A DNA stretch of 56,605 nucleotides from Saccharibacillus soli (GCA_002189105.1 NIOB01000009.1:1-56605), one strand, 5' to 3'. Numbered from the stretch's first letter, positions 1 through 9,292 are shown. The notes: generated by a model from the letters alone, not told the origin. A program made the numbers and translations.

Positions 1-161
1 GACGGGATAAACGCTGAAAGCATCTAAGCGTGAAGCCCCCCTCAAGATGAGATTTCCCACTTTTGGTAAGACCCCTTGTAGACGACGAGGTTGATAGGCT
101 AGAGGTGGACGCGCAGCAATGTGTGGAGCTGACTAGTACTAATCGGTCGAGGGCTTATCCT
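1..161 (+). rRNA. 23S ribosomal RNA, 3' end (partial)
   Basis: The sequence matches the conserved 3' terminal part of bacterial 23S rRNA, including the region ending in the GACTAGTACTAATCGGTCGA block just before the mature 3' end. The 5' part lies outside the window. The end at about 161 is set by similarity to the B. subtilis 23S terminus and may be off by a few bases. Confidence 0.95.
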
Positions 162-326
162 TTAGACTTTCCTAGAAAGTCACTTCGATGACGCGAAGAG
201 ATCGTTTCGGATTCAGTTTTCAAGGGGCAACACCCTTGAAACACAAGCAGATTGAATTTACTCATGCCCGAAGGGGTTCTGCAAATTCAATGAAAACCTG
301 CAGCCGGTTTACTTCGTAAACCTAGG
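162..326 (+). other. 23S-5S spacer with processing stems
   Basis: There is no gene here. Three hairpins can be drawn: one around 217-241, one with arms TTGAATTT and AAATTCAA at about 252-290, and one with arms GGTTTAC and GTAAACC at 306-322 just before 5S. Such stems are normally substrates for rRNA maturation. The 5S maturase RNase M5 is encoded in this same window at 16377-16922. Confidence 0.6.
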
Positions 327-443
327 TTTGGTAGCAATAGCAGAAGGGTTCCACACGTTCCCATCTCGAACACGACCGTTAAGCCTTCTAACGCCGATGG
401 TACTTGGACCGCAGGGTCCTGGGAGAGTAGGAAGCTGCCAAGC
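327..443 (+). rRNA. rrf: 5S ribosomal RNA
   Basis: This is about 117 nt starting TTTGGTAGC and ending GCTGCCAAGC, so the ends are complementary as in helix I. The internal motifs TTCCCATCTCGAACACG and GCCGATGGTA are typical of Firmicute 5S. It is the last gene of the left rRNA operon; no tRNA follows it. Confidence 0.96.
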
Positions 444-448
444 CCATG

Positions 449-495
449 AAAAACGCCTTTTCCGCGAATAACGGAGAAGGCGTTTTTGTTGTTTT
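449..495 (+). terminator. Intrinsic terminator of the left rRNA operon
   Basis: A 15-bp stem (AAAACGCCTTTTCCG with CGGAGAAGGCGTTTT) and a 7-nt loop are followed by a T-rich tract, a few bases after 5S. Confidence 0.9.
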
Positions 496-629
496 TGTAT
501 AAGAGAGCCTATTCGCCTAAAGATCCAGGAACAAATACATATGAGAACAAATGTGCGGATTATGGTAAAGTATAATAGAAGTTCTTATCGTTATTGCACC
601 TATTTGGTGGTAAGGAGGGGCAGACATTC

Positions 630-1829
630 ATGTCGTCAAATGCGGAAGTTATTCGTAATGCTGCACTGTACAGCTCGAATTTGGATCTGAAGACGGTAGA
701 AGACGCATTAAATCAAGTCTTCGGCGTTAAATCGGTCAGCGTACAGCAGGAAGGTACATATGCGAGCGTCAAAACAGGAAGCTGGTTGGCCAAATCGGAG
801 TATCGATTTCGCACAATGACCAGCCAGACCGAGCCTGACAAATTTGAAGAAATGAAAAACGGTATGTATCATTTTTTCGCTCAAGTTCCGGCACAGAAAC
901 CGACGGTTCACGAAAAACTGCTGATTCAGATTACGACGCTGAATATGGTAATCGGTGTGGAATCGGAAAAAACTTTTTCGGAAGCATTTCAACAGCAGCT
1001 CTATGAGTTGGCACGAAAGTTGAATGCCATCGTGCTGATGGGGGCGCGGAGATTGATGACTCAAGAAGGCAGACTGCTGCTGGATCTGGACGGTCGTTCC
1101 GAAGTGGACGACTTTACTGTAACGGCACACAGCAGCCTGCTTCATGAAGAATATCACCCTTCTGAAGAGAACCTGGCTCGTAAGGAACGATCTGAGCACA
1201 GACTCAAGGGAGAAGGCGTTCCGGTTAACGCCCATCTGCCTTTCATCGAGGAAGAAGAACAGACGCGAATCCGAAGTGTCGAAGAAACGGCTGCGCGTGC
1301 CGTCGCTTTGTGCATCACGGCCGTCAAAGGCGAATCCGATGGAGCCGGCGAAGATCCGGCAGAAACGAGCGAACTGATCGCCCGGATTGCGAATTCGTAC
1401 GGAGCTGACGCTTTTTTCACGGAAAGCGAACGGGCGTATCTCAAAGAACCGACTCCCGAAAGTTCTCAGATTGCGGCTTTCTCCTGGGGATATGAATCGT
1501 ACTGGGTGATGCTGTGGGCACTGGGTTTCGTAGAGAAGCTGGAGCGGCCCGATCGAATTTGCGACGTCGGCCATGCCGTATCGATTCTTCAACGGTACGA
1601 GAATTTTGAATCTTTTCTCGAAGCTTCCCGCATGCGCAGCAAACACGAGATCATGGATGAAGCCGATCTGATCTATCGGTACGATTGGGCTTGCGTGGAT
1701 GCCCGAATCCAAAACCAGGAAGCTCCTGCCGGTCTGGAAGCGGGAGTCGTCTACGAACGTCATCGTTCTTTGAACTGGCTAATCCATTATATGGATCAGG
1801 ATTGGGATCATGTCACGACCGACACTTAA
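630..1829 (+). CDS. DUF4272 domain-containing protein
   Basis: This is a soluble 399-residue protein of unknown function. Its C-terminal half shows the pattern I associate with DUF4272: a run like SWGYESYWVMLWALG, then a CDVGHAV segment, and a final LNWLIHYMDQDWDHVTTDT. The N-terminal half is less conserved and could be a separate alpha/beta domain. I chose ATG 630 over an in-frame start at 594 because AAGGAGGGG (612-620) sits 9 nt upstream. It stands alone between the 5S terminator and its own terminator. In B. subtilis this position holds csfB, xpaC and yaaN, so the gene is a replacement. There are no catalytic motifs from which to infer an activity. Confidence 0.85.
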   Translation: MSSNAEVIRNAALYSSNLDLKTVEDALNQVFGVKSVSVQQEGTYASVKTGSWLAKSEYRFRTMTSQTEPDKFEEMKNGMYHFFAQVPAQKPTVHEKLLIQITTLNMVIGVESEKTFSEAFQQQLYELARKLNAIVLMGARRLMTQEGRLLLDLDGRSEVDDFTVTAHSSLLHEEYHPSEENLARKERSEHRLKGEGVPVNAHLPFIEEEEQTRIRSVEETAARAVALCITAVKGESDGAGEDPAETSELIARIANSYGADAFFTESERAYLKEPTPESSQIAAFSWGYESYWVMLWALGFVEKLERPDRICDVGHAVSILQRYENFESFLEASRMRSKHEIMDEADLIYRYDWACVDARIQNQEAPAGLEAGVVYERHRSLNWLIHYMDQDWDHVTTDT

Positions 1830-1856
1830 ACCGTCGATTGTTTTCTTTTTCATCAC

Positions 1857-1891
1857 TAGCCCTGCCGTTTTCGCGGTCAGGGCTTTTTTGT
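1857..1891 (+). terminator. Terminator after the DUF4272 gene
   Basis: AGCCCTG-CCG pairs with CGGTCAGGGCT with one bulged base, followed by six T residues. Confidence 0.8.
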
Positions 1892-1921
1892 TGAAAAAAG
1901 AATCGTTATCGCCTTCTTACT

Positions 1922-1966
1922 CGGTAACATTTTTGTAACCGTTCACTTTTCTAACCTCGGTATAAT
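1922..1966 (+). promoter_or_regulatory. Possible promoter and palindrome upstream of the lipoprotein gene
   Basis: A near-perfect palindrome, CGGTAACA-TTTT-TGTAACCG (one mismatch), occupies 1922-1941. It is followed by TATAAT at 1961-1966. The TGTAAC at 1934-1939 and CGGT at 1958 resemble an ECF-sigma promoter, but the spacing of 18 is slightly long. No good SigA -35 fits the TATAAT. About 180 nt of untranslated leader would follow. This is inference only. Confidence 0.3.
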
Positions 1967-2146
1967 GATGAAATGGGTGAAACGGCTCTTGAGCCGGAGC
2001 ACTCAGGGAAAAGTCAGAGGCTGCACACAAAAATCACCAGTTTTTCTAGGGGCCTTTCGGTTTTAAGCAGGGAATTTAGAACCGGGAGAGAAGAACTATA
2101 TGGGGGTTCATGGAATTGCGCAGAACGATGTAAGGGGGAATTGAAT

Positions 2147-2545
2147 ATGAAGCGAAAGGTAGTGCATTTTACCTTTTGCCTATTCTGCAGTTCACTTCTT
2201 CTTCTAACGGGATGCACATCGGAGGAGCCTTCATCTTGGGTGGTCTACGACGGTGCAACGGTTGAAGAAAGTTTTCCCGTGCCTAAAGAAGCCAGTAAAA
2301 CAGATGTAACGGCAAATAACACGAAAATGAGTTATGTCCGTTATACGGTGCCGGGACTTGGCAGCATGGATCAGATTCCGGATGCTTATCTGGAGACGAT
2401 CAGAGCGTGGGGCTGGACGGAGCAAACCGATCAGGAAAATCTGGAAGAACCGAATCCAATTTTTATCTTTTCAAAAGGCGGAACAACTGTGCATTTATCG
2501 CTGGAAGGTAATTATTTAACGGTATTGGTTCCGAAGGAAAACTGA
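2147..2545 (+). CDS. Small lipoprotein of unknown function
   Basis: This 132-residue protein has a type II signal peptide: a short basic start (MKRK), a hydrophobic core, and the lipobox LLTGC with Cys at about residue 23, so it is expected to be lipid-anchored on the outer face of the membrane. The mature part of about 110 residues is acidic, with no domain I recognise. ATG 2147 is preceded by TAAGGGGGAA, whereas the frame upstream to 1973 has no ribosome site. The gene is monocistronic, ended by the hairpin at 2584-2626. Its function cannot be inferred. Confidence 0.75.
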   Translation: MKRKVVHFTFCLFCSSLLLLTGCTSEEPSSWVVYDGATVEESFPVPKEASKTDVTANNTKMSYVRYTVPGLGSMDQIPDAYLETIRAWGWTEQTDQENLEEPNPIFIFSKGGTTVHLSLEGNYLTVLVPKEN

Positions 2546-2583
2546 GGATCGCAGGATAGCTGTAAAAGAAGGATAGTTGAATA

Positions 2584-2626
2584 AAAAGACCGGTAATTCG
2601 ACTGGGATGTCGAAGCCGGTCTTTCT
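2584..2626. terminator. Bidirectional terminator between convergent genes
   Basis: AAAGACCGG pairs with CCGGTCTTT around an inner TTCGA/TCGAA pairing. T-rich sequence lies on the plus side and A-rich sequence upstream gives U residues on the minus side. It separates the lipoprotein gene (+) from the membrane protein gene (-). Confidence 0.75.
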
Positions 2627-2647
2627 TTGTATGAGGCCTGGAATGAA

Positions 2648-3178
2648 TTATTGAACGTAATACGAAACATCCTGTGCATTCAGCTTAATCATGACGTCTT
2701 TACGTTGTCCGCGCATGCCCAGCAGAATCGAAAGTCTCGGAGCCATAAACCAAAAGTGCCAGAACAGCAAGGCGAAGGTCAAAGGCAGTGGAATCCAGGC
2801 GACCATGATACCGATAAAAACAAAACCGATCCATAAGCTTTGAAGCAGAACCTGACGGAGTACGGAAAATCCCGTATGTTGGTCAGGAAGATAGCCGAAC
2901 CACACACCAGAGAAGCGCAGACGCCATTTTTTACGATACATGGGTCCACGAATCAGGAGTACCGAATTGGAGACCACAAAATGAATCCACAGTACAAATA
3001 AAAAGGCAGTCGCCATATAGACAAGTGCAAGCCAGGAATATAAAACGACACCAACCGCCAGTACCGGTAGAGGAACCCACAGATAAACCAATAACAAAGG
3101 CCGGGGAATATGGAATTTGCGTATAAGCTGGTACTGATAGATCGTAGCGTTGCCGTTCTCGCGCTGTTGCTCCAGCAT
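2648..3178 (-). CDS. Hypothetical membrane protein
   Basis: This is a 176-residue minus-strand protein with about four hydrophobic segments: two in residues 28-75 and two in about 113-145. The ends are hydrophilic. No family was recognised. The start at 3178 is supported by GGAAGGAAGG shortly upstream on the minus strand. It is divergent from the decarboxylase gene at 3377 and convergent with the lipoprotein gene. Tryptophan and aromatic residues are abundant in the membrane segments. The role is unknown. Confidence 0.7.
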   Translation of the reverse strand: MLEQQRENGNATIYQYQLIRKFHIPRPLLLVYLWVPLPVLAVGVVLYSWLALVYMATAFLFVLWIHFVVSNSVLLIRGPMYRKKWRLRFSGVWFGYLPDQHTGFSVLRQVLLQSLWIGFVFIGIMVAWIPLPLTFALLFWHFWFMAPRLSILLGMRGQRKDVMIKLNAQDVSYYVQ

Positions 3179-3376
3179 GTCCGACCTTCCTTCCTGATTC
3201 CTGATGAAGCATTCCCGAATTTGGGAATTATGCTGTTTATATCATAACTGATCGAAGCCGCAATCGGAAGATTGAAAATGCTTTTGGTTCTTGCGAAGGA
3301 GCTTAAAAATCGGATGTTGGAAACCGGCCTAAATCAGTTACAATAGATAAGAAAATGCAGTTACGGGAGGCGCGGC

Positions 3377-5146
3377 ATGAACGGATTCGATCCAGATGAT
3401 GCTCCGCTCTATGCGGAGCTGCTTCGTTACGCCGCGCGTAAAGAAGCTTCTTTTCATGTGCCTGGCCATAAGGACGGGCATTACTATCAAAATAATGCGG
3501 GAGAAATGCCGGAAGGATTCGGCGAAGTGCTCCGCATCGATGCTACGGAAATCGAAGGAACCGACGATCTGCATGATCCGGAAGGGGTTATCCGGGAAGC
3601 CCAATGCAAGGCGGCAGATTTCTTTGGAGCGGAAGAGACGTTTTTCCTCGTCGGGGGCAGCACGGTGGGCAACCTGGCTCTGATTCTATCGGTGTGCCGA
3701 GAGCCGGGGGATCTTTTGATCGTACAGCGAAATGTGCACAAATCGGTACTGAATGGACTGATGTTGGCTGGAGCGCGGGCGGTCTTCGTCGCCCCGGAAA
3801 ATGAGCCGGGCACCGGACTTGCGGTGCTGCCTGGCGAGTATACACTCGACCAGGCTTTGGTGCGCTACCCGGAAGCGCGCGGTGTATTTCTGACCCGGCC
3901 GAATTATTACGGCATGGGTCGCAGTATCCGGGAGATCGCCCGGATGTGCCACGAACGGGGTATACCGCTGCTCGTGGATGAGGCGCATGGCGCTCACTAC
4001 GGGCTGCACCCGGCGCTGCCGGCTTCCGCGCTGGCCGAAGGGGCGGACGGCGTCGTGCAATCGACGCACAAGATGCTCGCCGCCATGACCATGGGGGCGA
4101 TGCTGCATGTACAGGGCGGCCTGCTGGATCGCAGCCTGCTGCGCAGGCGTCTGGCGATGGTGCAGAGTTCCAGCCCTTCCTACCCGATCATGGCTTCGCT
4201 CGATCTGGCGCGGAGCGTCACCCAGAGCCGGGGCGAAGCCGCTTTTGCCCCGGCGCTTCAGGCCGCGGCGCAGATTCGCCGCGAGCTGGAGCGGCTGCCG
4301 AGATTGGGCTTCGTCCGACCGGAGCTGTCGGACGGCCCTGCGGCAGACGCGGCGGCTGCGGGAAGCCGCGTCCAAGCCCCCGTGCCCGCTGCGCAGGGGC
4401 ACGGCGAAGCGTTCGGTGGCGGCGCAGGCAGCGCCTACACCGAACAGGACCCGCTCAAGATCGCCGTCTATGACCGACGGCGAGTCTTGAGCGGCTACGC
4501 TTTGCAGCGGCGGCTGGCGGCCGCGGGCTGCATCGCGGAGATGAGCGATGAGCGCCGCACGGTGCTGGCGCTCGGTATCGGGTCCGGCATGGAAGATGCC
4601 GAACGGCTGATCGGCGCGCTGCGGCAGCTTCAGCATGAGCTGGATGCCGAAGAAGCCGCCGCTGCGCAGGCGGCTTTAACTTCTGCTGGCGCAGAGCCAG
4701 CGCCGCTGACCCTAACCGAGAAAAAGAACGCAGTTGATTCTGCGCTTCTCACAAGCTGCAGGCAGCCGGCCACATCTGCTTCAAGAGATGAGAAACACTC
4801 CCAACAAACGAAAGATTTATCCTCTGCACTTGCGCCGGAAGATACACATTTTGCCTCGTCCGAAGATTCCTTAATCGAGACAAATCTGCTCATCTCGGAG
4901 CCGGTGCCATTTGATCTGCGGTCTTCCGGGGAGGCGGAAGTAGTTTCGCTGGAGGCGTCGAAGGGACGAATTTCGGCGGAGATGATTGTGCCGTATCCAC
5001 CGGGAATTCCGCTGGTTTATGCCGGGGAGATCATTACAGAGTCAGCAGTCTCACAGCTGCTGAAGTTGAGGGAAGCGGGGGCGCGTTTTCAGGGGGCATC
5101 GGATGCTTCCCTGTTGACACTGCACGTATATTTGGCAACAAAATGA
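3377..5146 (+). CDS. Orn/Lys/Arg decarboxylase family protein (YaaO type) with insertions
   Basis: This is a PLP-dependent fold type I enzyme of the Orn/Lys/Arg decarboxylase family, likely acting on a basic amino acid in polyamine-related metabolism; the substrate cannot be read from sequence. Visible motifs are FHVPGHK near the N-terminus, a PLP-binding pattern LLVDEAHGAHYG, and the Schiff-base lysine in QSTHKMLAAMT. The C-terminal domain has the family ending IVPYPPGIPLVYAGE. At 589 residues it is about 100 longer than B. subtilis YaaO. The excess lies in an Ala/Gly-rich insert (about residues 317-357) and a Ser/Glu-rich insert (about 435-520), both likely disordered. The gene ends 19 nt before tmk, as in B. 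subtilis. ATG 3377 follows GGGAGG. Confidence 0.85.
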   Translation: MNGFDPDDAPLYAELLRYAARKEASFHVPGHKDGHYYQNNAGEMPEGFGEVLRIDATEIEGTDDLHDPEGVIREAQCKAADFFGAEETFFLVGGSTVGNLALILSVCREPGDLLIVQRNVHKSVLNGLMLAGARAVFVAPENEPGTGLAVLPGEYTLDQALVRYPEARGVFLTRPNYYGMGRSIREIARMCHERGIPLLVDEAHGAHYGLHPALPASALAEGADGVVQSTHKMLAAMTMGAMLHVQGGLLDRSLLRRRLAMVQSSSPSYPIMASLDLARSVTQSRGEAAFAPALQAAAQIRRELERLPRLGFVRPELSDGPAADAAAAGSRVQAPVPAAQGHGEAFGGGAGSAYTEQDPLKIAVYDRRRVLSGYALQRRLAAAGCIAEMSDERRTVLALGIGSGMEDAERLIGALRQLQHELDAEEAAAAQAALTSAGAEPAPLTLTEKKNAVDSALLTSCRQPATSASRDEKHSQQTKDLSSALAPEDTHFASSEDSLIETNLLISEPVPFDLRSSGEAEVVSLEASKGRISAEMIVPYPPGIPLVYAGEIITESAVSQLLKLREAGARFQGASDASLLTLHVYLATK

Positions 5147-5165
5147 CAGAAGGCGGTAACCAAAC

Positions 5166-5831
5166 ATGAAATATTCGGGTAAATTTATAGTGCTGGAAGG
5201 GCCGGATGGCAGCGGCAAAACGACACAGATCGCCAGGATCGAAGAGTATTTGCGTCAGCGCGGCGCTGATTTTATCTCGACACGTGAGCCGGGTGGAGTG
5301 GCTGTAGCCGAGAAGATCCGCCGGGTGATTCTGGACGTGGACAACGCCATGAGCGGTCTCACGGAATGTCTGCTGTATGCAGCTGCAAGGCGGGAACATC
5401 TGCTGAACAAGGTCATTCCGGCACTGGAACAGGGCAAGACGGTCATCTGCGACCGGTATGTGATGTCCTCCCTAAGTTATCAGGGATATGGACGCGGGCT
5501 GGGCAGCGATGTGCTGGATATTAACAAGCGGGCGATCAGCGTGAACGGCGAAGAGTATTGGCCGGACATCAACATCTATCTCGATGTAACGCCGGAAGTT
5601 GGGCTGGGACGCATCCATGCCAAGGATGCCGACAGGGAGATTAACCGCCTGGATCTGGAACAGGCCGATTTTCATCAGAAGGTTCGGGATGGCTATTTGC
5701 AGCTGATTCAGGAATATGAAGGACAGTTTGCAGAGATCGACGCTTCGCAAAGCGAAGAGCAGGTTTTTGCCGATATAAAAAATGTGATCGATTCCCTTCT
5801 TTTCGCAGAGAGCAGGCAGGATTTTTCCTGA
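5166..5831 (+). CDS. tmk: Thymidylate kinase
   Basis: It phosphorylates dTMP to dTDP using ATP, an essential step of dTTP synthesis in the cytoplasm. The P-loop GPDGSGKT is at residues 12-19. The substrate/DR motif CDRYVMSSLSYQG and a LID-like region follow. The length of 221 is normal to slightly long because of a short C-terminal tail. The start is ATG 5166 after AAGGCGG. It leads the conserved group tmk-darA-yaaR-holB-ricT-yabA, which links nucleotide supply to replication. Confidence 0.96.
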   Translation: MKYSGKFIVLEGPDGSGKTTQIARIEEYLRQRGADFISTREPGGVAVAEKIRRVILDVDNAMSGLTECLLYAAARREHLLNKVIPALEQGKTVICDRYVMSSLSYQGYGRGLGSDVLDINKRAISVNGEEYWPDINIYLDVTPEVGLGRIHAKDADREINRLDLEQADFHQKVRDGYLQLIQEYEGQFAEIDASQSEEQVFADIKNVIDSLLFAESRQDFS

Positions 5832-5880
5832 TTCATGTCGAATATGTTGAGTTACGGATCATTCTGTCCTCAGAAGATGA

Positions 5881-6243
<363 letters not shown>

Positions 6244-6338
6244 ATCCGGGCGCTCCCGCCTGGGAGCGTCTCGGAGGTACAGGTTGTCCCGCCGGACGTA
6301 TTGTCTGCACGACCATTCCACCGGCGGACAGCCGGCCT

Positions 6339-6380
6339 GAAGAGGAAGTCTGGTCTCTAGTCTGGAGACCTTCCCTCTTC
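6339..6380 (+). other. Long hairpin just upstream of yaaR
   Basis: GAAGAGGAAG plus GGTCTC pair with GAGACC plus TTCCCTCTTC around a short loop, giving about 15 bp with one or two interruptions. It ends some 10 nt before the yaaR ribosome site and has no T tract. It may be an mRNA stabiliser or processing site, or a remnant terminator. A smaller hairpin, CGCTCCC/GGGAGCG, lies at about 6249-6267. Confidence 0.5.
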
Positions 6381-6402
6381 ATGGACATAAAGGCAGGGAT
6401 CA

Positions 6403-6849
6403 ATGATGAAGATTAACCCGGGGTTTCGCCCCCTGAATAATACGCCCGTGACTCCGGATACAGGGGCACGGCCCGTGGAGCAGCGCAGCTTCTCGGACGC
6501 TATCCGTCACCAGGAAGCGAAGGCCACACAGGATGAATTGGGCCGCCGCATGGAAGAGATCAATCGTCAGGGCGATCGCTTGGCGCGATCCATGACGGTA
6601 CGTGAGCTTAAGTCTTACCGTACGATGGTCAAGCGTTTCCTGGAAGATACGGTTCGCCGGGGTGTAGGCATGAAAGACACCAAAGGTTGGGATCGTCTGG
6701 GCCGCACCAAGCGGTATAAGCTGCTGGATGAGATCGATGGTCAGCTGCTGTCGATGGCCGATGACCTGCTCAACAGTGAAGAAGGTCGTCTGGATCTGCT
6801 TAACCGAATCGGAGAAATCCGTGGGCTGTTAATTAATTTGTTATTCTAA
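6403..6849 (+). CDS. yaaR: DUF327 family protein YaaR
   Basis: This is a conserved protein of unknown function, 148 residues, found between darA and holB throughout Bacillales. The proline-rich N-terminus is followed by a helical domain with the family segment VRELKSYRTMVKRFLEDTV and the ending LLNRIGEIRGLLINLLF. The start is ATG 6403 or the adjacent ATG 6406, after AAAGGCAGGG. Its place in the operon suggests co-expression with clamp-loader and c-di-AMP functions, but no biochemical role is established. Confidence 0.9.
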   Translation: MMKINPGFRPLNNTPVTPDTGARPVEQRSFSDAIRHQEAKATQDELGRRMEEINRQGDRLARSMTVRELKSYRTMVKRFLEDTVRRGVGMKDTKGWDRLGRTKRYKLLDEIDGQLLSMADDLLNSEEGRLDLLNRIGEIRGLLINLLF

Positions 6850-6900
6850 AAAGCATGGGAAAGCCGGGAGCCGTCACAGGTTTCCGGCTTCCGTTCAGTC

Positions 6901-6924
6901 AGCGGGTATTCCGCTATTTTTTAT
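6901..6924 (+). terminator. Weak terminator-like hairpin between yaaR and holB
   Basis: A short stem AGCGG/CCGCT is followed by ATTTTTTAT. A larger GC hairpin without T tract (AAGCCGGGA with TTTCCGGCTT) precedes it at about 6858-6891. Together they could reduce read-through into holB. Confidence 0.45.
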
Positions 6925-6941
6925 CATAAGGAGCTGTCCCC

Positions 6942-7928
6942 ATGTCCTTACACACCATTAGCGGTCAGGAGACGGCCAAACGTATGCTCAGTGGAAGCCT
7001 GCGCGTTGGGCGTGTCTCGCACGCCTATCTGTTCAGCGGTCCTGGTGGTGGAGCACGGCGTAAGGCCGCCGATGCCTTCGCCAAGGCGCTGCTGTGCGAA
7101 CGAGGCGCAGAGCTGGGCGATGCCTGCGGAGAATGTCTGAGCTGCCGCAAGGTAGAGCACGGCAATCATCCGGATCTGCAGGCAATTGGCCCGGATGGAG
7201 CTTCCATCAAGATTGAACAGATCCGTGAGCTTCAGAAGATGTTCTCCTATCGTTCGGGTACGAGCGGCCGCAAAGTCTATATCATTGATGAAGCCGACAA
7301 GATGACCATTCAGGCTTCCAACAGTTTGCTGAAATTTCTGGAGGAGCCTCCGGCTCCAGCTGTAGCGATTCTGCTTGCGGAAAATGCCCAGACACTGCTG
7401 CCGACCATCCGCTCACGCACCCAGCTTGTTCCTTTTACAGCGATGGGGGCTGAAGACATTTTGTCTGAGCTGGCTGCGCAAGGATTGGCGACCCCCGCTG
7501 CCCGCTGCGCCGCTTATCTGACGCCTGGATCGGAAGAATGTGCGGCGCTTGCAGCAGAGAATTGGTTTGCAGAAATAAGAAATGTAGTGATACAATTAGG
7601 GAAGGAGTCGATCGGCCGAAATGGCGCAAGCCTGGTTACCGCCCAACAGCAGGTGTTTAAGGCGGGACTCGGTGAGCACTTGGACAGCCTGTTCGATCTT
7701 TTCCATTTGTGGTTCAGAGATATGATATACGTTCACTCCGAACGGCGCGAGCACATCGTTTTCATAGATCAACTGGAGTTTATCTCCCAAGTGGCAGGTT
7801 CCCGCAGCACGGATTATTGGATAGCCTGTATGTCCATGACCGCAGAGAGCAAGAAGAAGCTCAAGTCCAACATGAATAATCAACTCTGTCTGGAGCAGTT
7901 CCTCGTTGAGCTGGTCCCTAGATCGTGA
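6942..7928 (+). CDS. holB: DNA polymerase III delta' subunit
   Basis: This is the clamp-loader subunit that helps open and load the DnaN clamp. The 328-residue length is normal. It is a RuvB/AAA-like ATPase fold with a degenerate P-loop region (GPGGGARRKAADAF): the usual GKT is replaced by GARRK, as expected for the non-hydrolysing delta' subunit. A zinc module follows (CERGAELGDACGECLSC, then HPD), then the Walker B-like IIDEADKM and the SRT-type IRSRTQ. The start is ATG 6942 after AAGGAGCTG. ricT follows after 42 nt. Confidence 0.93.
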   Translation: MSLHTISGQETAKRMLSGSLRVGRVSHAYLFSGPGGGARRKAADAFAKALLCERGAELGDACGECLSCRKVEHGNHPDLQAIGPDGASIKIEQIRELQKMFSYRSGTSGRKVYIIDEADKMTIQASNSLLKFLEEPPAPAVAILLAENAQTLLPTIRSRTQLVPFTAMGAEDILSELAAQGLATPAARCAAYLTPGSEECAALAAENWFAEIRNVVIQLGKESIGRNGASLVTAQQQVFKAGLGEHLDSLFDLFHLWFRDMIYVHSERREHIVFIDQLEFISQVAGSRSTDYWIACMSMTAESKKKLKSNMNNQLCLEQFLVELVPRS

Positions 7929-7970
7929 GTGGGGCCTAACGTTTTGAATGTGCGCAAGGGAGGTTTAGCT

Positions 7971-8771
7971 TTGTACAGTGTAGTCGGAGTCCGTTTCAAG
8001 AAGGCGGGCAAAGTGTATTATTTTGACCCTCTGGAATTCGCCGTGGAGCAGGAACAGTGTGTCATTGTGGAGACGGCCCGGGGCGTCGAATACGGTAAGG
8101 TCGTCGTAGGAAAGAAGCAGGTGCAAGAGAGTGACGTTGTACTTCCTCTGAAACGGGTTATCCGGATCGCTGGCGATTCGGACGCACGTGTGGTGGAGGA
8201 GAATAAGGAAGCCGCTCGCAAGGCTTTTGCCACCTGTTTGAATAAAATTAAGGATCACGGATTGAAGATGAAACTGGTGGATGTAGAGTATACGTTCGAC
8301 CGCAACAAGATCATCTTCTACTTTACGGCTGAAGGCCGGGTAGATTTCCGTGAACTGGTCAAGGATCTCGCCAGCATCTTCCGTACGCGGATTGAGCTGA
8401 GACAGATCGGAGTACGAGACGAAGCCAAGATGCTCGGAGGCATTGGTCCATGCGGGCGTGTATTATGCTGCTCGTCGTGGCTGGGTGACTTTGAACCGGT
8501 ATCGATCAAGATGGCGAAGGATCAGAATCTATCGCTGAATCCGACCAAAATCTCCGGATTGTGCGGAAGGTTGATGTGCTGCCTGAAGTTCGAGCATGAT
8601 AACTATGAGAGCAGCAAGGAAGAACTTCCTGCGGTAGGCAAGCTGGTCGTCACGTCGCTGGGAGATGGCAAAGTCGTGGGTCTGAATGCAGGCAAACGTA
8701 TGGTACATGTGCAGCTGTTTGAGATGAACAAAGTCAAAGAATTGTCCATGGACGACATCGTCGTCAAGTAA
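7971..8771 (+). CDS. ricT: RicT / PSP1 domain protein (Y-complex subunit)
   Basis: This is a homologue of B. subtilis YaaT, one of three proteins (RicA, RicF, RicT) of an iron-sulfur complex that directs RNase Y mRNA cleavage and promotes Spo0A activation, competence and biofilm formation. The PSP1 domain is recognisable by [19 protein letters not shown] and [18 protein letters not shown]; these cysteine pairs are expected cluster ligands. I chose TTG 7971, giving a start like the B. subtilis protein ([19 protein letters not shown]), because AAGGGAGG lies 7 nt upstream. The frame is open to GTG 7929, but that has no ribosome site. The gene is kept although spore genes are missing around it. 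Confidence 0.93.
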   Translation: MYSVVGVRFKKAGKVYYFDPLEFAVEQEQCVIVETARGVEYGKVVVGKKQVQESDVVLPLKRVIRIAGDSDARVVEENKEAARKAFATCLNKIKDHGLKMKLVDVEYTFDRNKIIFYFTAEGRVDFRELVKDLASIFRTRIELRQIGVRDEAKMLGGIGPCGRVLCCSSWLGDFEPVSIKMAKDQNLSLNPTKISGLCGRLMCCLKFEHDNYESSKEELPAVGKLVVTSLGDGKVVGLNAGKRMVHVQLFEMNKVKELSMDDIVVK

Positions 8772-8803
8772 GTCAATCGGAACCGCTCTGGGGTGGAGTT
8801 TAC

Positions 8804-9184
8804 TTGGAGAAGAAAAATGTTTTCGCGCAGATACATGAGATGGAAACGCAAGTGGAAAGCTTCAAAGACGAACTCGGCACGATGAAGCAGGCGGTCAAGG
8901 AACTGATGGAAGATAATCAACGGCTGCTTATCGAAAACGAACGTCTGCGAAAAATTTTGAAAAGGGAAGCCCAGGTGGAAGTAACCTCTGCGGTAAGTCC
9001 CGAACCGTATAATGTCCTTAGCGAACCGACAAAAAAGATCGAGGAAGCAAGCGACATGGTGGGTGAAGGGTACGATAATCTGGCTCGTCTGTATCACGAG
9101 GGATTCCATATCTGCAACGTGTATTACGGCCATCTTCGTACAGAGGGCGACTGCTTGTTCTGCCTGTCTTTTTTGAATAAATAA
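8804..9184 (+). CDS. yabA: Replication initiation control protein YabA
   Basis: It restrains initiation of replication by binding DnaA and tethering it to the DnaN clamp. The 126 residues show an N-terminal coiled-coil for tetramerisation (about residues 1-55, leucine/glutamate-rich) and a C-terminal zinc domain with [11 protein letters not shown] and DCLFCLSF. The start is TTG 8804 after GGGGTGGAG. Encoding it next to holB and ricT is the common Bacillales arrangement. Confidence 0.94.
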   Translation: MEKKNVFAQIHEMETQVESFKDELGTMKQAVKELMEDNQRLLIENERLRKILKREAQVEVTSAVSPEPYNVLSEPTKKIEEASDMVGEGYDNLARLYHEGFHICNVYYGHLRTEGDCLFCLSFLNK

Positions 9185-9238
9185 TTCGGTGTTACCGCGT
9201 TGTTCGTCTGTACATTCAGGCGGGCAACGGATCAGTCT

Positions 9239-9274
9239 AAAAGCCGCGGCGTTTTTTGCCAGCGGCTTTTTTTT
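9239..9274 (+). terminator. Terminator between yabA and yabB
   Basis: AAAGCCGC(T/G) pairs with AGCGGCTTT, followed by eight T residues. The loop is GC-poor. It likely ends part of the tmk-yabA transcript. Confidence 0.8.
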
Positions 9275-9292
9275 GAAAGAGGAGCGTTTAGG

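Noticed and set aside
708-1763. 351-codon minus-strand frame opposite the DUF4272 gene
   Set aside because: The plus-strand protein has family motifs and a ribosome site; the minus frame has neither.
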